Notes under the pieces: model-generated | Seen by the model: the letters and a program-made list of their open reading frames with translations, nothing else | What the model was told of the DNA's origin: nothing | Databases searched by the model: none | Assembly (NCBI GenBank): GCA_024275315.1 | Contig: JAJRZK010000001.1 | Location: 1 to 64,000, forward strand | Direction: 5' to 3' | Source: Nitrospirota bacterium | GTDB lineage: Bacteria; Nitrospinota_A; UBA7883 | Length of the DNA: 64,000 bases | Made by a program: the position numbers and the translations under genes | Part shown: in pieces, positions 54,100-63,376 of the stretch | Position numbering within the stretch: the first letter of the stretch is position 1 | How the letters are laid out: each line of letters opens with the position of its first letter

Positions 54100-55380
54100 A
54101 TGAAACGAGCCATCCTTATACTGGCGTTTATATGGCTGGTCGCGCCGCAAATAGCTTATGCCAAGGCGGACCTGTCAGGATTTAACCGTCTTGATGGCGT
54201 TTCCGTCTATTCAGACAAAGGTGAAGTGCGAGTTGTTATCAGGTTCGCCAGGGACAGGAATCAAAAGCCGGAACCGGTGTTTTTCGAAAAATCTGTCCAG
54301 TTTGAATTTGAGAACACATATATAAACCCCTCCAAACGTGACTTCCGCTTCGATGACTCTCTGGCCGTTTCCGCCACGGCGTACCAGTACTCCAGAGACT
54401 CGGTACGCTTGCGGCTTTTCCTGAACGAGGACCCCAGGTCCTACAAGGACAAGTGGGGTTTAAAGATTAACGGAGACCTGCTGATATTTACGATAGAAAA
54501 AAAGGCGCCACCCGCCCCTGTGGATAAACAGTCGATAGAAAAGCCGGCGGATCCTGTCGTCCAGGCCGAGCCTGCGGCTCAACCGGTGGCCGCACCCGCA
54601 GATCAGGCGGGACAAACCTGGGGCAAGGCGTTTTCGGTTACGGATCAGAAGGTGGCGGGTAAAAGCGATGACACCAATTCACCACTTTTGCTGGAATCGG
54701 CGCCGGAGAAAAAGGGTAACGGTTTTTTAAAATATGAAGAACCTGTAGCCCCGGCGACACCGAGCCTCGGCAAAATGTTTATCAAAATGATCGCCTCACT
54801 TTGCATAGTAGTGGCGCTTGTCCTGACGCTGGCATGGGTGGGCAGAAAGTATCTGGGCAAGATAAACGCATTACCCGCAGGTGACGTGGTCAATGTTTTG
54901 GCCACCGGTTCCATAGGAGCGAAGCAACAGGTGTCGGTCATAGACGTCGCCGGCGAGGTGCTGGTGATAGGCGTGGCGGGAGAGAATATGACGTTACTGG
55001 CCAGCCTGGATGACAAAGAGACGATAAACCGGCTTCGCCGCAAAGTGGGCGGGGCGATTCGACCTTCCAAAGCCAGGTTAAAAAACAACAGTTCCCGAGT
55101 TGCAAGCGAAGGTCAGGTGGTCACTCAACTTATCAGAAAAGCCGTTGGCGCTTTTCGGATCGGGAGACACAAAACCTCGCATAAAAACGATCACGCCCTT
55201 TTCGACCAGGCCGATCCGGACACTTTCGCAGGCCAGTTCAAGGCCGCGGAATCGGCTGGGCGACAACCCCGCCAGGATGGTAAAACCGAAGCCGTCCGGG
55301 AGTCTTTGAGCCGTGACGACCTGATGAAAAGGGTTACCAGCGCCATAAAGGCCCGCAACGGCAACTTAAGGATAGCGTAG
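54100..55380 (+). CDS. fliO: FliO with an AMIN-like periplasmic extension
   Basis: FliO helps assemble the FliP ring of the export gate. This 426-residue version begins with a signal peptide (KRAILILAFIWLVAPQIAYA) and a beta-rich domain of about 110 residues (GVSVYSDKGEVRVVIRF to LLIFTIEKK) that resembles AMIN domains, which bind cell-wall material. A Pro/Ala linker follows. The FliO core starts near residue 226 with a membrane helix (IASLCIVVALVLTLAWVG) and VVNVLATGSIGAKQQVSVI. Ordinary FliO proteins are 100-150 residues. I start at ATG 54100, behind the sigma-54 site, not at the TTG at 53878. The stop is one base before fliP. Confidence 0.85.
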   Translation: MKRAILILAFIWLVAPQIAYAKADLSGFNRLDGVSVYSDKGEVRVVIRFARDRNQKPEPVFFEKSVQFEFENTYINPSKRDFRFDDSLAVSATAYQYSRDSVRLRLFLNEDPRSYKDKWGLKINGDLLIFTIEKKAPPAPVDKQSIEKPADPVVQAEPAAQPVAAPADQAGQTWGKAFSVTDQKVAGKSDDTNSPLLLESAPEKKGNGFLKYEEPVAPATPSLGKMFIKMIASLCIVVALVLTLAWVGRKYLGKINALPAGDVVNVLATGSIGAKQQVSVIDVAGEVLVIGVAGENMTLLASLDDKETINRLRRKVGGAIRPSKARLKNNSSRVASEGQVVTQLIRKAVGAFRIGRHKTSHKNDHALFDQADPDTFAGQFKAAESAGRQPRQDGKTEAVRESLSRDDLMKRVTSAIKARNGNLRIA

Positions 55381-55381
55381 C

Positions 55382-56140
55382 ATGTCTGTGCGCAGGATTA
55401 TTTTTGCGGTCGTCATCGTGGCGCTGGCGATATCCGCTGTTCCCGCCGAAGCCGCGGCCGGCTCCGCGCCCGCCATCAGCATAAGCATAGACGGGGCCAC
55501 GGAAGGAGGCAAGATAGCCACCGGCTTGAAAATAATGATTTTGCTGACGGTGCTTTCGCTGGCTCCGTCCATATTCATTTCGCTGACGTCGTTCGTGCGT
55601 ATAGTCGTTGTGTTTCATTTTCTAAGGCAGGCCATGGGCACGCAGACGATGCCGCCCAACCAGGTGTTGGCGGCGATGGCCATGTTCATGACATTTTTTA
55701 TCATGTCGCCGGTGTTTTCAAAAATTTACGATGAAGCCTTCGTGCCCATGAGCAAAGAACAGATAACCGCCCAGGAGGCGTATGATAAAGCCATCGTACC
55801 TCTGCGAAAATTCATGCTCTCGCAAACCAGGGAGAAGGATCTCTCGCTGTTTGTGGGGCTGTCAGAGATGAAAGAACCCGAGACGTTCGATGACATACCG
55901 ACATATGTGATTATTCCGTCGTTTCTTATTTCCGAGATGCGGACATCGTTTACAATCGGGTTTCTTATCTACATACCCTTTCTGGTGCTCGACATGGTGA
56001 TCGCCTCTGTGCTGATGTCCATGGGCATGATGATGCTCCCCCCGATCATGATATCTCTTCCGTTCAAGATAATGCTGTTTGTGCTGGTGGATGGCTGGTA
56101 CCTGATCGTGGGGTCGATGATGAGAAGCTTTGCGATGTGA
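55382..56140 (+). CDS. fliP: Flagellar export gate protein FliP
   Basis: FliP forms the pentameric core of the type III export gate with FliQ and FliR. The 252-residue protein has a cleaved signal peptide, then membrane segments. Family motifs include SLAPSIFISLTSFVRIVVVF, MPPNQVLAAMAMFMTFFIM and the C-terminal LVDGWYLIVGSM. It starts one base after the fliO stop. Confidence 0.97.
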   Translation: MSVRRIIFAVVIVALAISAVPAEAAAGSAPAISISIDGATEGGKIATGLKIMILLTVLSLAPSIFISLTSFVRIVVVFHFLRQAMGTQTMPPNQVLAAMAMFMTFFIMSPVFSKIYDEAFVPMSKEQITAQEAYDKAIVPLRKFMLSQTREKDLSLFVGLSEMKEPETFDDIPTYVIIPSFLISEMRTSFTIGFLIYIPFLVLDMVIASVLMSMGMMMLPPIMISLPFKIMLFVLVDGWYLIVGSMMRSFAM

Positions 56141-56158
56141 TGAAAGCGCATATGTAAT

Positions 56159-56431
56159 ATGGTAACCCCCGATTTTGTCACAAACTTCGCCGCCGAGGGC
56201 CTTTGGATGTATTTGCTTATCGCTGGCCCCATGCTGGGATTCGGCCTTGTGGTGGGTGTGGCTGTCTCGATATTTCAGGCTGTAACCTCCATTCAGGAAA
56301 TGACGCTTACGTTTATTCCCAAAATACTCGCCGTCATGATATCCATCCTGATTTTTTTCCCCTGGATGATAGAGATGATGCTCAGCTACACGGCGAAAAT
56401 CATCATCAATATCCCAATGTACATCAAATGA
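56159..56431 (+). CDS. fliQ: Flagellar export gate protein FliQ
   Basis: The 90-residue protein has two membrane helices (residues about 18-38 and 55-75) and the family segment FQAVTSIQEMTLTFIPKI. Length is standard. It lies 18 bases after fliP and 10 before fliR. Confidence 0.96.
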   Translation: MVTPDFVTNFAAEGLWMYLLIAGPMLGFGLVVGVAVSIFQAVTSIQEMTLTFIPKILAVMISILIFFPWMIEMMLSYTAKIIINIPMYIK

Positions 56432-56441
56432 AGGCTGGAAA

Positions 56442-57224
56442 ATGCCTGATGTTTTCCCGGTAGACATAAACACGCTCCAGGCGTTTCTGCTCGTGCTCAC
56501 CAGGGTGACGTCCGCGCTTGCGTTCATACCGGTCACTGGTGGCATGGCGGCGCCCAAACAGGTGAGGGCCGCCCTGTCGATATTCGTGGCGATTGTCGTG
56601 TTCCCGCTTGTCGATATCAGCCACATCAACGTGAATGTGGATGTGTTTTCCATCGGATTGACGATAGTGGGCGAATTCATGATAGGCGCGCTGACGGCGC
56701 TGTTCGTCGGCCTTGTCTTTGCGGGGGTACAGCTTGCGGGAGCCGTGATCGGTTTTCAGGTAGGGTTTGGTATCGTCAACGTTGTCGATCCGGTCACCAG
56801 CGCCCAGATATCCATCACCAGCCAGTTCATGAACCTGGTGAGCATGTTGCTGTTTCTTGCGTTAAACATCCATCTGGTGCTGATAGGGGCGATTGCGAAC
56901 AGTTTTAACATAATCCCGCTGGGCGGTTTCGCTTCCCACCAGAGTTTGCTGGAAACGATGGTTCGCGCGATGGGGGCGGTATTTATCACCGGAGCGCAAT
57001 TGGCCGCTCCACTTACAGTCATGTTGCTGTTAAAACAGGCCGCCATGGGCCTGATCGCCCGTTCGGTGCCCCAGATGAACATTTTCGTTGTAGGGTTTCC
57101 CATAACGATAGCCATGGGGCTGTTCAGCATGGGCGTAGCCATGCCGGCGTTCGGCATGTATATCACAAAGCTTTTTTCCCGGATGACCTCCCAGATAGAA
57201 CTTGCGTTCCATCTGATGGGTTGA
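56442..57224 (+). CDS. fliR: Flagellar export gate protein FliR
   Basis: The 260-residue membrane protein has about six hydrophobic segments and the family features LVLTRVTSALAFIPV near the N-terminus and GAVIGFQVGFGIVNVVDP in the middle. It completes the FliPQR gate. It ends 31 bases before flhB. Confidence 0.96.
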   Translation: MPDVFPVDINTLQAFLLVLTRVTSALAFIPVTGGMAAPKQVRAALSIFVAIVVFPLVDISHINVNVDVFSIGLTIVGEFMIGALTALFVGLVFAGVQLAGAVIGFQVGFGIVNVVDPVTSAQISITSQFMNLVSMLLFLALNIHLVLIGAIANSFNIIPLGGFASHQSLLETMVRAMGAVFITGAQLAAPLTVMLLLKQAAMGLIARSVPQMNIFVVGFPITIAMGLFSMGVAMPAFGMYITKLFSRMTSQIELAFHLMG

Positions 57225-57237
57225 TCTGGCTGGGAAG

Positions 57238-57258
57238 GAAAGGAGGTGAGGAGGATTG
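57238..57258 (+). promoter_or_regulatory. Near-perfect ribosome site before the flhB TTG start
   Basis: AAAGGAGGTGA (57239-57249) is fully complementary to the 16S rRNA 3' end and sits 6 bases before a TTG codon at 57256. No ATG lies in the frame nearby. The strong site explains initiation at TTG and fixes the start of FlhB. Confidence 0.7.
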
Positions 57259-58323
57259 GCTGACGACAAGGAATCAAAAACCGAGGAACCGACAGCAAAA
57301 AAGCTGGAGGACACCAGGAAAAAAGGGCGCACCGCCAAAAGCCAGGAGATAAACACTGTACTGGTATTGCTGGTTTCGGTTGTATTTTTTATGTTTCTCG
57401 GGATGCATACGATCAGGAATCTGTTGATGCTTTGGCATGACTATTTCTCCATCTCCTCAGAATTCCATCTGACCAGTGAATCGACCCAATTTCTCCTGAA
57501 AAACACGTTTGCCCAACTGTTTTTTGTCACGATGCCTTTTATGGGTGTATTGGCCCTGGTCGGTGTGGCTTCCAATTACTGGCAGAACGACGGATGGCTG
57601 TTTTCCTGGGACCCCATATCCCCCAAGTTCAACAAGCTCAATCCACTGCAGGGGTTCAAGAAATTTCTGGGCAAGGAGGGCGCCATGAACCTTCTGAAAT
57701 CCCTTGGCAAACTGTCGCTTATCGGAACCGCGGTCTATCTTGCGTTCGATGATGAAATGGAGCTGATACCGGTGTTGCTGGAGTCGACAATAGTGCAGAT
57801 GCTACAGATTCTCGGCTGGGAGACTTTTGACCTGGTTATGAAAGTATTGCTGGTGATGACGATAATCGCGCTGATCGACTACATCTACCAGAAATACGCG
57901 TTCATGGAAAGCCTGAAAATGACCAAGCAGGAAGTCAAGGACGAAAGGAAAAACATCGACGGAGACCCGTTTATCAAATCACGTATAAAACAGAAACAGT
58001 TCGAGATGTTCCGCAACCGGATGATGGGCAAAGTGCCTGAAGCCGAGGTGATAATTACAAACCCCACCCACCTTTCAATCGCGTTGCGGTACAACCGGTT
58101 GACCGACCCCGCTCCCGTGGTCATCGCCAAGGGAGCCGGCTATGTGGCCCTGAAGATCCGGGAGATCGCCAAGGAGCACGATATACCTGTAGTGGAAGAT
58201 AAACCACTGGCACGCACTTTGTATAAATCTGTGGATATAGGAGATCTCGTCCCTGAAACACTGTATAAAGCGGTGGCGGAGACGTTGGCTTATGTATACA
58301 AGTTAAAAGGCAAGGCCCTTTAA
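57256..58323 (+). CDS. flhB: Flagellar export switch protein FlhB
   Basis: FlhB switches export from rod/hook to filament substrates. The 355-residue protein has a polar N-terminus (SKTEEPTAKKLEDTRKKG), four membrane segments and a cytoplasmic domain with the autocleavage motif NPTH in ITNPTHLSIALRYN. It begins at TTG behind an unusually strong ribosome site. The gap to flhA is 154 bases. Confidence 0.97.
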   Translation: MADDKESKTEEPTAKKLEDTRKKGRTAKSQEINTVLVLLVSVVFFMFLGMHTIRNLLMLWHDYFSISSEFHLTSESTQFLLKNTFAQLFFVTMPFMGVLALVGVASNYWQNDGWLFSWDPISPKFNKLNPLQGFKKFLGKEGAMNLLKSLGKLSLIGTAVYLAFDDEMELIPVLLESTIVQMLQILGWETFDLVMKVLLVMTIIALIDYIYQKYAFMESLKMTKQEVKDERKNIDGDPFIKSRIKQKQFEMFRNRMMGKVPEAEVIITNPTHLSIALRYNRLTDPAPVVIAKGAGYVALKIREIAKEHDIPVVEDKPLARTLYKSVDIGDLVPETLYKAVAETLAYVYKLKGKAL

Positions 58324-58394
58324 TACAAACAGCTATGTTGTAACCCGCGCGCTTTGAAAAGAGCAAGAGTTGCCAGATGCATGATGTTGATAAA

Positions 58395-58418
58395 TTGACG
58401 CGACAAAATTTTGACGCG
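58395..58418 (+). repeat. Short direct repeat in the flhB-flhA gap
   Basis: TTGACGCG occurs at 58395-58402 and again at 58411-58418, start to start 16 bases. They lie 60-83 bases before the flhA start and might be a protein-binding site. There is no clear promoter in the gap. Confidence 0.35.
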
Positions 58419-58477
58419 GATTGCGCCAGATCCATGACGGGATCCGTAGCCTGGCCTGTCCGGGGAAAGCGCTGAAC

Positions 58478-60553
58478 ATGGCTTCTGCGAAACTGGCGCA
58501 TGGCATAGTGTCCAAGGGAGCCGATGTCGGGCTTGCAGTTGGGATTATTCTCGTGCTTGGTGTCATGGTGCTTCCGGTGCCAGCTCAGCTCCTGGACCTG
58601 CTATTAGCCGCATCGATCACCATCGGGATGGTGATCCTGATGGTTTCAATTTATCTCCGGAACCCTGTGGATTTTTCCGTGTTTCCATCATTACTGCTGG
58701 TGGTGACCATATTCCGGCTTTCGTTAAACGTGGCGACCACCAGGCGTATCCTGTTGCATGGCTCTGAAGGAGCCGACGCCGCCGGAGCGGTGATTCAGTC
58801 ATTCGGCCAGTTTGTCGTTGGTGGAAATTATGTTGTCGGGGTTGTGGTGTTCGTGATTCTGGTCATTATCAACTTCAAGGTAATAACCCAGGGCGCCACC
58901 CGCACGGCGGAAGTGGCGGCGCGGTTTACTCTCGACGCCATGCCCGGCAAGCAAATGAGCATAGATGCGGATCTAAACGCCGGTATTGTCACGGAGCAGG
59001 AGGCCAAGGAAAGGCGTAAACAACTTGAGGACGAGGCCAGCTTTTACGGGGCGATGGACGGCGCCATCAAGTTTGTCCGTGGCGACGTGGTAGCGGGGAT
59101 CATTATCACGGTTGTAAATATAGCCGCAGGGTTCGCCATAGGCACGCTTCAGCAAGGGATGCCGCTGGCCGAGGCGGCGGAAATATACACGATATTGACC
59201 ATTGGCGACGGATTGGTGTCCCAGCTTCCCTCCCTGATTGTCTCCACGGCTTCAGGTATCGTGGTCACAAGAGCTGTCGGTGAAAGCAACCTGGGAAAAG
59301 AGATGGCCGAACAGTTGATGGTCAACCCAAGGGCTTTTGCGATTACCTCCGGATTTCTTATATTCATGTCCTTAGTTCCCGGCATGCCTTTCGTCGCTTT
59401 TATGGTTCTTGGCGGCACGGCTGGTATGCTTTCGTACATGATGGTCCAGGGCGAGAAACTGTCCCGGGCCGAGGCGGAAATGGAAATGGAGAGAGAGGCG
59501 TCCAAACCAGCCCCTGAACGGGTTGAGGCACTGTTGCCGCTGGACACCCTGGAGCTTGAGATCGGTTATGAGTTGATTCCCCTGGTCGACGCCCAGCAGG
59601 ACGGGGAGCTTCTTGAAAGGATCAAATCCGTTCGCAGACAGTTCGCTCTCGAGATGGGGCTTATCGTGCCGCCCATGCACATCAGGGACAACCTGCAACT
59701 CAAGTCCAACGCCTACTCGATACTGATCAAGGGCATCGAGGTCGCCAGTGGCGAGCTGTGGATGAACCATTACCTTGCCATAGACCCAGGCACGGGCGTG
59801 GAGAGGATACAGGGGCATGAGACCATAGAGCCCACATTCGGTCTGAAAGCGTACTGGGTGACCGAGGCAAACAAGGAAAAAGCGAAAACGGCCGGCTACA
59901 CGGTGGTGGACACGGCCACTGTCATCACCACGCACATAAAAGAGATCATACGCCAGCACTCGCACGAGTTGCTCGACAGGCAGGAGACAAGCAACCTGGT
60001 TGACAACCTGAAGGAGACCAACCCGAAAGTCGTCGAGGAGCTTATACCCTCCGTGCTGGCGCTGGGCCAGGTGCAAAAGGTTCTGGGCAACCTGCTTAAA
60101 GAGGGGATTTCCATACGTGACCTGAAAACCATTCTGGAAACGCTGGCGGACAGCTCCATGATTACCAAGGATACCGATAACCTGACGGAATATGTCCGCG
60201 CCGCCCTGTCCAGGTCCATAAGCAAGCAGATGCGTTCCGACGACGGATCGCTGAAAGTGATGACTCTCGATCCGGGCCTGGAGCAGTCTGTAAACAACTC
60301 TGTAAAAATAACGGAACACGGCGCCTACCTGGCGCTGGATCCCAACATCGCGCAGAAAATGATCGACAGCATTCGTGAACAGATCGACAAATTCAACGCA
60401 TTAAACACCAACCCGGTTCTGTTAACAGGGCCACAAGCCAGGATGCATTTGCGCAGGCTGACTGAAAGGTTTATCCCGAACCTGTCGGTGTTGTCCCACA
60501 ATGAAGTGACTCCGGACACGAAGGTCGAAAACATCGCCGTGGTCAAGGTTTGA
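58478..60553 (+). CDS. flhA: Flagellar export gate protein FlhA
   Basis: FlhA is the proton-driven export engine and docks chaperone-substrate pairs. The 691-residue protein has eight membrane segments in the first half. The FHIPEP-region signature is intact (FSVFPSLLLVVTIFRLSLNV, then TTRRIL), as are the conserved aspartate region DLNAGIV and GAMDGAIKFVRGD. The C-terminal cytoplasmic part begins near residue 350. I start at ATG 58478; the frame extends 19 residues further to a TTG, but those residues do not fit. Confidence 0.97.
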   Translation: MASAKLAHGIVSKGADVGLAVGIILVLGVMVLPVPAQLLDLLLAASITIGMVILMVSIYLRNPVDFSVFPSLLLVVTIFRLSLNVATTRRILLHGSEGADAAGAVIQSFGQFVVGGNYVVGVVVFVILVIINFKVITQGATRTAEVAARFTLDAMPGKQMSIDADLNAGIVTEQEAKERRKQLEDEASFYGAMDGAIKFVRGDVVAGIIITVVNIAAGFAIGTLQQGMPLAEAAEIYTILTIGDGLVSQLPSLIVSTASGIVVTRAVGESNLGKEMAEQLMVNPRAFAITSGFLIFMSLVPGMPFVAFMVLGGTAGMLSYMMVQGEKLSRAEAEMEMEREASKPAPERVEALLPLDTLELEIGYELIPLVDAQQDGELLERIKSVRRQFALEMGLIVPPMHIRDNLQLKSNAYSILIKGIEVASGELWMNHYLAIDPGTGVERIQGHETIEPTFGLKAYWVTEANKEKAKTAGYTVVDTATVITTHIKEIIRQHSHELLDRQETSNLVDNLKETNPKVVEELIPSVLALGQVQKVLGNLLKEGISIRDLKTILETLADSSMITKDTDNLTEYVRAALSRSISKQMRSDDGSLKVMTLDPGLEQSVNNSVKITEHGAYLALDPNIAQKMIDSIREQIDKFNALNTNPVLLTGPQARMHLRRLTERFIPNLSVLSHNEVTPDTKVENIAVVKV

Positions 60554-60569
60554 GGTTTAAGGAGCCTAC

Positions 60570-61838
60570 ATGCAGATAAAACGATATGAAGCGATCGACA
60601 TGAGTCAGGCGATAAAGCTGGTAAAAGAAGATCTCGGCTCCGAAGCGGTCATCCTGTCGTCGCGCAAGATAACGAAAGGAGCCGGGAAATTCGGAATGTT
60701 CGGCCGGCAGGTGATAGAAGTCACCGCGGCCGCGGAAACACCGGTGATTGTGGAAAACCCCCGGCAGAGACGATATCGTCCCCGGGAGTCGGGGAGTGAA
60801 AATAAAAGTCACGCGCAAAAAGCGCGCTCGAAAGCTGAATCGGCTCAGCAGGTGATGGTAATGATGGAGCCTGTGCTGGAGGGGTTGGACGAAATACGAA
60901 ACAGGTTGAGCGAGTTTCAGCCAGGTGATGACAAAACGGGGCCGGTGTCCGCAGGTTTTACCGATGATGTGCGGGAGCTCAAATCGATGATGGCCTATCT
61001 TGTGGACCAGGCGGTGGCCCAGAAAGGCGAAGGAGATCACAAGAACTACCAGTTTCTCGTCAAACGCCTGACAGAGCAGGGGGTGGCCCCAGAATACGCC
61101 CGCGCCATCGTGGATGAGATCAAGGAGACCGGTGGCTCCTCGGCCACGCCGGACCTTCGCACGCTGGTGTATGTCGCCGTCGCCAGGATGCGTGACACGG
61201 TGACCATGGATGGGTGGATCGACCCGGCCAATACAGGAGATGAACAGCGGGTAGTGGCCCTGACCGGGCCGACGGGGGTTGGCAAAACAACCACTGTAGC
61301 CAAGCTTGCCTCCAACCTTTCGATGAATGGTGTCAGCGTCGGTCTTATAACCATCGACACTTTCCGCATAGCCGCGGTGGAGCAACTGAAGATATATGCC
61401 AGGATCCTTGACGCGCCACTGGAGGTCGCTCTTTCCCCGGCGGAGCTGAAAAACTGCCTGCACTCTCTGCGGGATATGGATGTGGTGCTGATAGACACCG
61501 CCGGCAGGTCCCATCGCGACAAGGAGCATATGAACGATCTGGAAAAATATCTGGACGCTGCGCCGGAGATAGAGACCAGGCTGACTCTTTCCGCCACCGC
61601 GTCTGATAGGCAGTTAGAAGAGACTATAAGGAATTTTTCCAGGGTGCGTGTGGATGGGCTGATATTTACAAAGCTCGATGAAGCGGTCAGACTCGGCCCC
61701 ATTTTCAACCAGCAGGTACGCACGGGGCTACCCATTTCATACTTTACCACGGGCCAGAGCGTGCCGGAGGATATCGAGGAAGCCAGTGTTAAACGCCTTA
61801 TCGGTGGCATGTTCAAGCAGGATAAAGCAAACAAGTAA
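60570..61838 (+). CDS. flhF: Flagellar placement GTPase FlhF
   Basis: FlhF is an SRP-type GTPase that marks where flagella are built, usually at a pole. The 422-residue protein begins MQIKRYEAIDMSQAIKLVK, has a variable basic linker, a helical N domain and the G domain: P-loop GPTGVGKTTTVAKLA, then TIDTFRIAAVEQLK, DTAGRSHRD and TKLDEAVRLG. It follows flhA by 16 bases. Confidence 0.97.
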   Translation: MQIKRYEAIDMSQAIKLVKEDLGSEAVILSSRKITKGAGKFGMFGRQVIEVTAAAETPVIVENPRQRRYRPRESGSENKSHAQKARSKAESAQQVMVMMEPVLEGLDEIRNRLSEFQPGDDKTGPVSAGFTDDVRELKSMMAYLVDQAVAQKGEGDHKNYQFLVKRLTEQGVAPEYARAIVDEIKETGGSSATPDLRTLVYVAVARMRDTVTMDGWIDPANTGDEQRVVALTGPTGVGKTTTVAKLASNLSMNGVSVGLITIDTFRIAAVEQLKIYARILDAPLEVALSPAELKNCLHSLRDMDVVLIDTAGRSHRDKEHMNDLEKYLDAAPEIETRLTLSATASDRQLEETIRNFSRVRVDGLIFTKLDEAVRLGPIFNQQVRTGLPISYFTTGQSVPEDIEEASVKRLIGGMFKQDKANK

Positions 61839-61870
61839 CTATATCGGTAAATTAACTAAGGAGACCTATA

Positions 61871-62728
61871 ATGGATCAGGCGGTAACACTCAGGCGACTG
61901 TCACAGGGGACAAGTTTTTCTACGCCCCGAACGGCTAGTTCCAGCTCTATGTTGCGGGGCCTTGCGGTTGCCTCCGGCAAAGGAGGGGTGGGAAAAACCA
62001 ACACGGTGGCCAACCTGGGCTACGCTCTTAGCTCCATGGGCAAGCGGGTGCTTGTGTTGGACGCGGACATGGGGTTGGGTAACATCCACATACTTCTCGG
62101 GCTGGCGCCCAGATACACTTTACAGCATGTTATTTCAGGCGAGCGCGGTATCGAGGACATAATAATCAGGGGCCCTGGCGGGCTGGACATTCTTCCCGCG
62201 GCTTCCGGAACACGCAAGTTCAGCAATCTTACCGGAGAGGAGATGTTGACCCTGAAGACAGAGCTGGAGGTTTTAGAGTCCAACTACGATTTCATACTGT
62301 TCGACTTGGGAGCCGGTATCTCCAGCAACGTCACCTATTTCTGCTCCGCCGCGAAGGATGTGGCGGTGATAACCTCGTCGGAGCCCACATCGTTTGCAGA
62401 TGCGTACGCGTTCATGAAAGTCTTGTCCAGGGACTTTGACAAGCGGGATTTCAAGCTGATAGTCAACAGCGTAAAGAGCAAAAAGGAATCGCTGGATGTT
62501 TTTTCCAGGCTTTCGCAGGTTTCGGACCGGTTCGGGCTGGACATACGGATAGATTTGCTGGGCCACATTGTTCATGATCCGGTTGTTTCCACGGCTGTGC
62601 GCAGGCAGATGCTGTTTACAGAAAAATACCCCAACTCACCTGCGGCCATGTGTATTTATGACATAGCGGACAACCTTGTCCGTACATTGAGGCCGGCGGA
62701 AGTGCGGTGGGGCAAAATATTCTCATAG
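61871..62728 (+). CDS. flhG: Flagellar number regulator FlhG (MinD-like ATPase)
   Basis: The 285-residue ParA/MinD-type ATPase limits flagellar number by acting on FlhF. The N-terminus has the short DQAVTLRRL motif that stimulates FlhF GTPase in known pairs. The deviant Walker A SGKGGVGKTN, switch I/II (DADMGLGNIHILLG, FDLGAG) and a C-terminal membrane-targeting helix region follow. A strong AAGGAG ribosome site lies upstream. Confidence 0.97.
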   Translation: MDQAVTLRRLSQGTSFSTPRTASSSSMLRGLAVASGKGGVGKTNTVANLGYALSSMGKRVLVLDADMGLGNIHILLGLAPRYTLQHVISGERGIEDIIIRGPGGLDILPAASGTRKFSNLTGEEMLTLKTELEVLESNYDFILFDLGAGISSNVTYFCSAAKDVAVITSSEPTSFADAYAFMKVLSRDFDKRDFKLIVNSVKSKKESLDVFSRLSQVSDRFGLDIRIDLLGHIVHDPVVSTAVRRQMLFTEKYPNSPAAMCIYDIADNLVRTLRPAEVRWGKIFS

Positions 62729-62759
62729 CTTTTTATCGCAACGGGTTTGTTACCAGAAT

Positions 62760-63008
62760 ATGACAGATTACGCTGACAAATTTCCACTGGCGCTGGCTGT
62801 ATGCGCGTTCGGAGTGGCGGGATTTGTCTCCATGTATGTCGGCGCCGGAACATGGACAGCCATAGAACGTGGTCTTTTGGCCGGGTTTGCTTTTTATGTT
62901 TTCGGGAGAGCCCTGGCCTATGCCTTTTTTTATGATCCGGACAGCTTGCCCTCCGCTCTTTTAAAAGAGCAACCTTCGCCCCCCGCCGAGGGAGAAGATC
63001 AGGAATAA
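62760..63008 (+). CDS. Small two-helix membrane protein after flhG
   Basis: This 82-residue protein has two hydrophobic segments (residues about 9-27 and 38-57) and a short acidic Pro-rich tail. It starts 31 bases after flhG on the same strand. I do not recognise a named family. Position suggests co-expression with flhF-flhG, and a role in flagellar placement or envelope attachment is possible but unproved. Confidence 0.65.
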   Translation: MTDYADKFPLALAVCAFGVAGFVSMYVGAGTWTAIERGLLAGFAFYVFGRALAYAFFYDPDSLPSALLKEQPSPPAEGEDQE

Positions 63009-63180
63009 CAAAAATTCACACAATCTCCTGGCTCGACCGATTCGCAATTGCCCTACGGGCGTTCTGTTCCGTATTTAAAAGGGCGCGCGACATCAGATCC
63101 TGATGCAGTTTGATTAATTCACGACCTGGAATAAGGAAATGGAATGAACAAAAGCGACTTTTTTTTCGACCCGTATCGTC

Positions 63181-63211
63181 TTGACATCGCATCAGGAATT
63201 AGTGGTACAAT
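63181..63211 (+). promoter_or_regulatory. Possible sigma-70 promoter of phoH
   Basis: In the 368-base gap 63009-63376, TTGACA (63181-63186) and TACAAT (63206-63211) are near-consensus boxes, but 19 bases apart, slightly wide. Transcription would start about 160 bases before phoH. A weak hairpin (GCCC-TAC-GGGC near 63050) earlier in the gap may end the flagellar transcript. I see no convincing gene here. Confidence 0.5.
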
Positions 63212-63376
63212 TTTATTAATGATTAACAAGAAATTGGCCGTACACAGCCGTTTACACTCAAAGCTGTTTCAAAATCGCTTGAACCAGCCATTTCCCGTGA
63301 TTCCTAAGACCCCTTGGTCCGAATTCGGGAAAAACCTTCTATAAAGGCTTGAATTGCCCCACGATCCGGATATTTC

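Noticed and set aside
63144-63344. 66-residue open frame before phoH with a fair ribosome site
   Set aside because: No recognisable family, low-complexity content, and the -35/-10 boxes for phoH fall inside it. It remains possible but unsupported.
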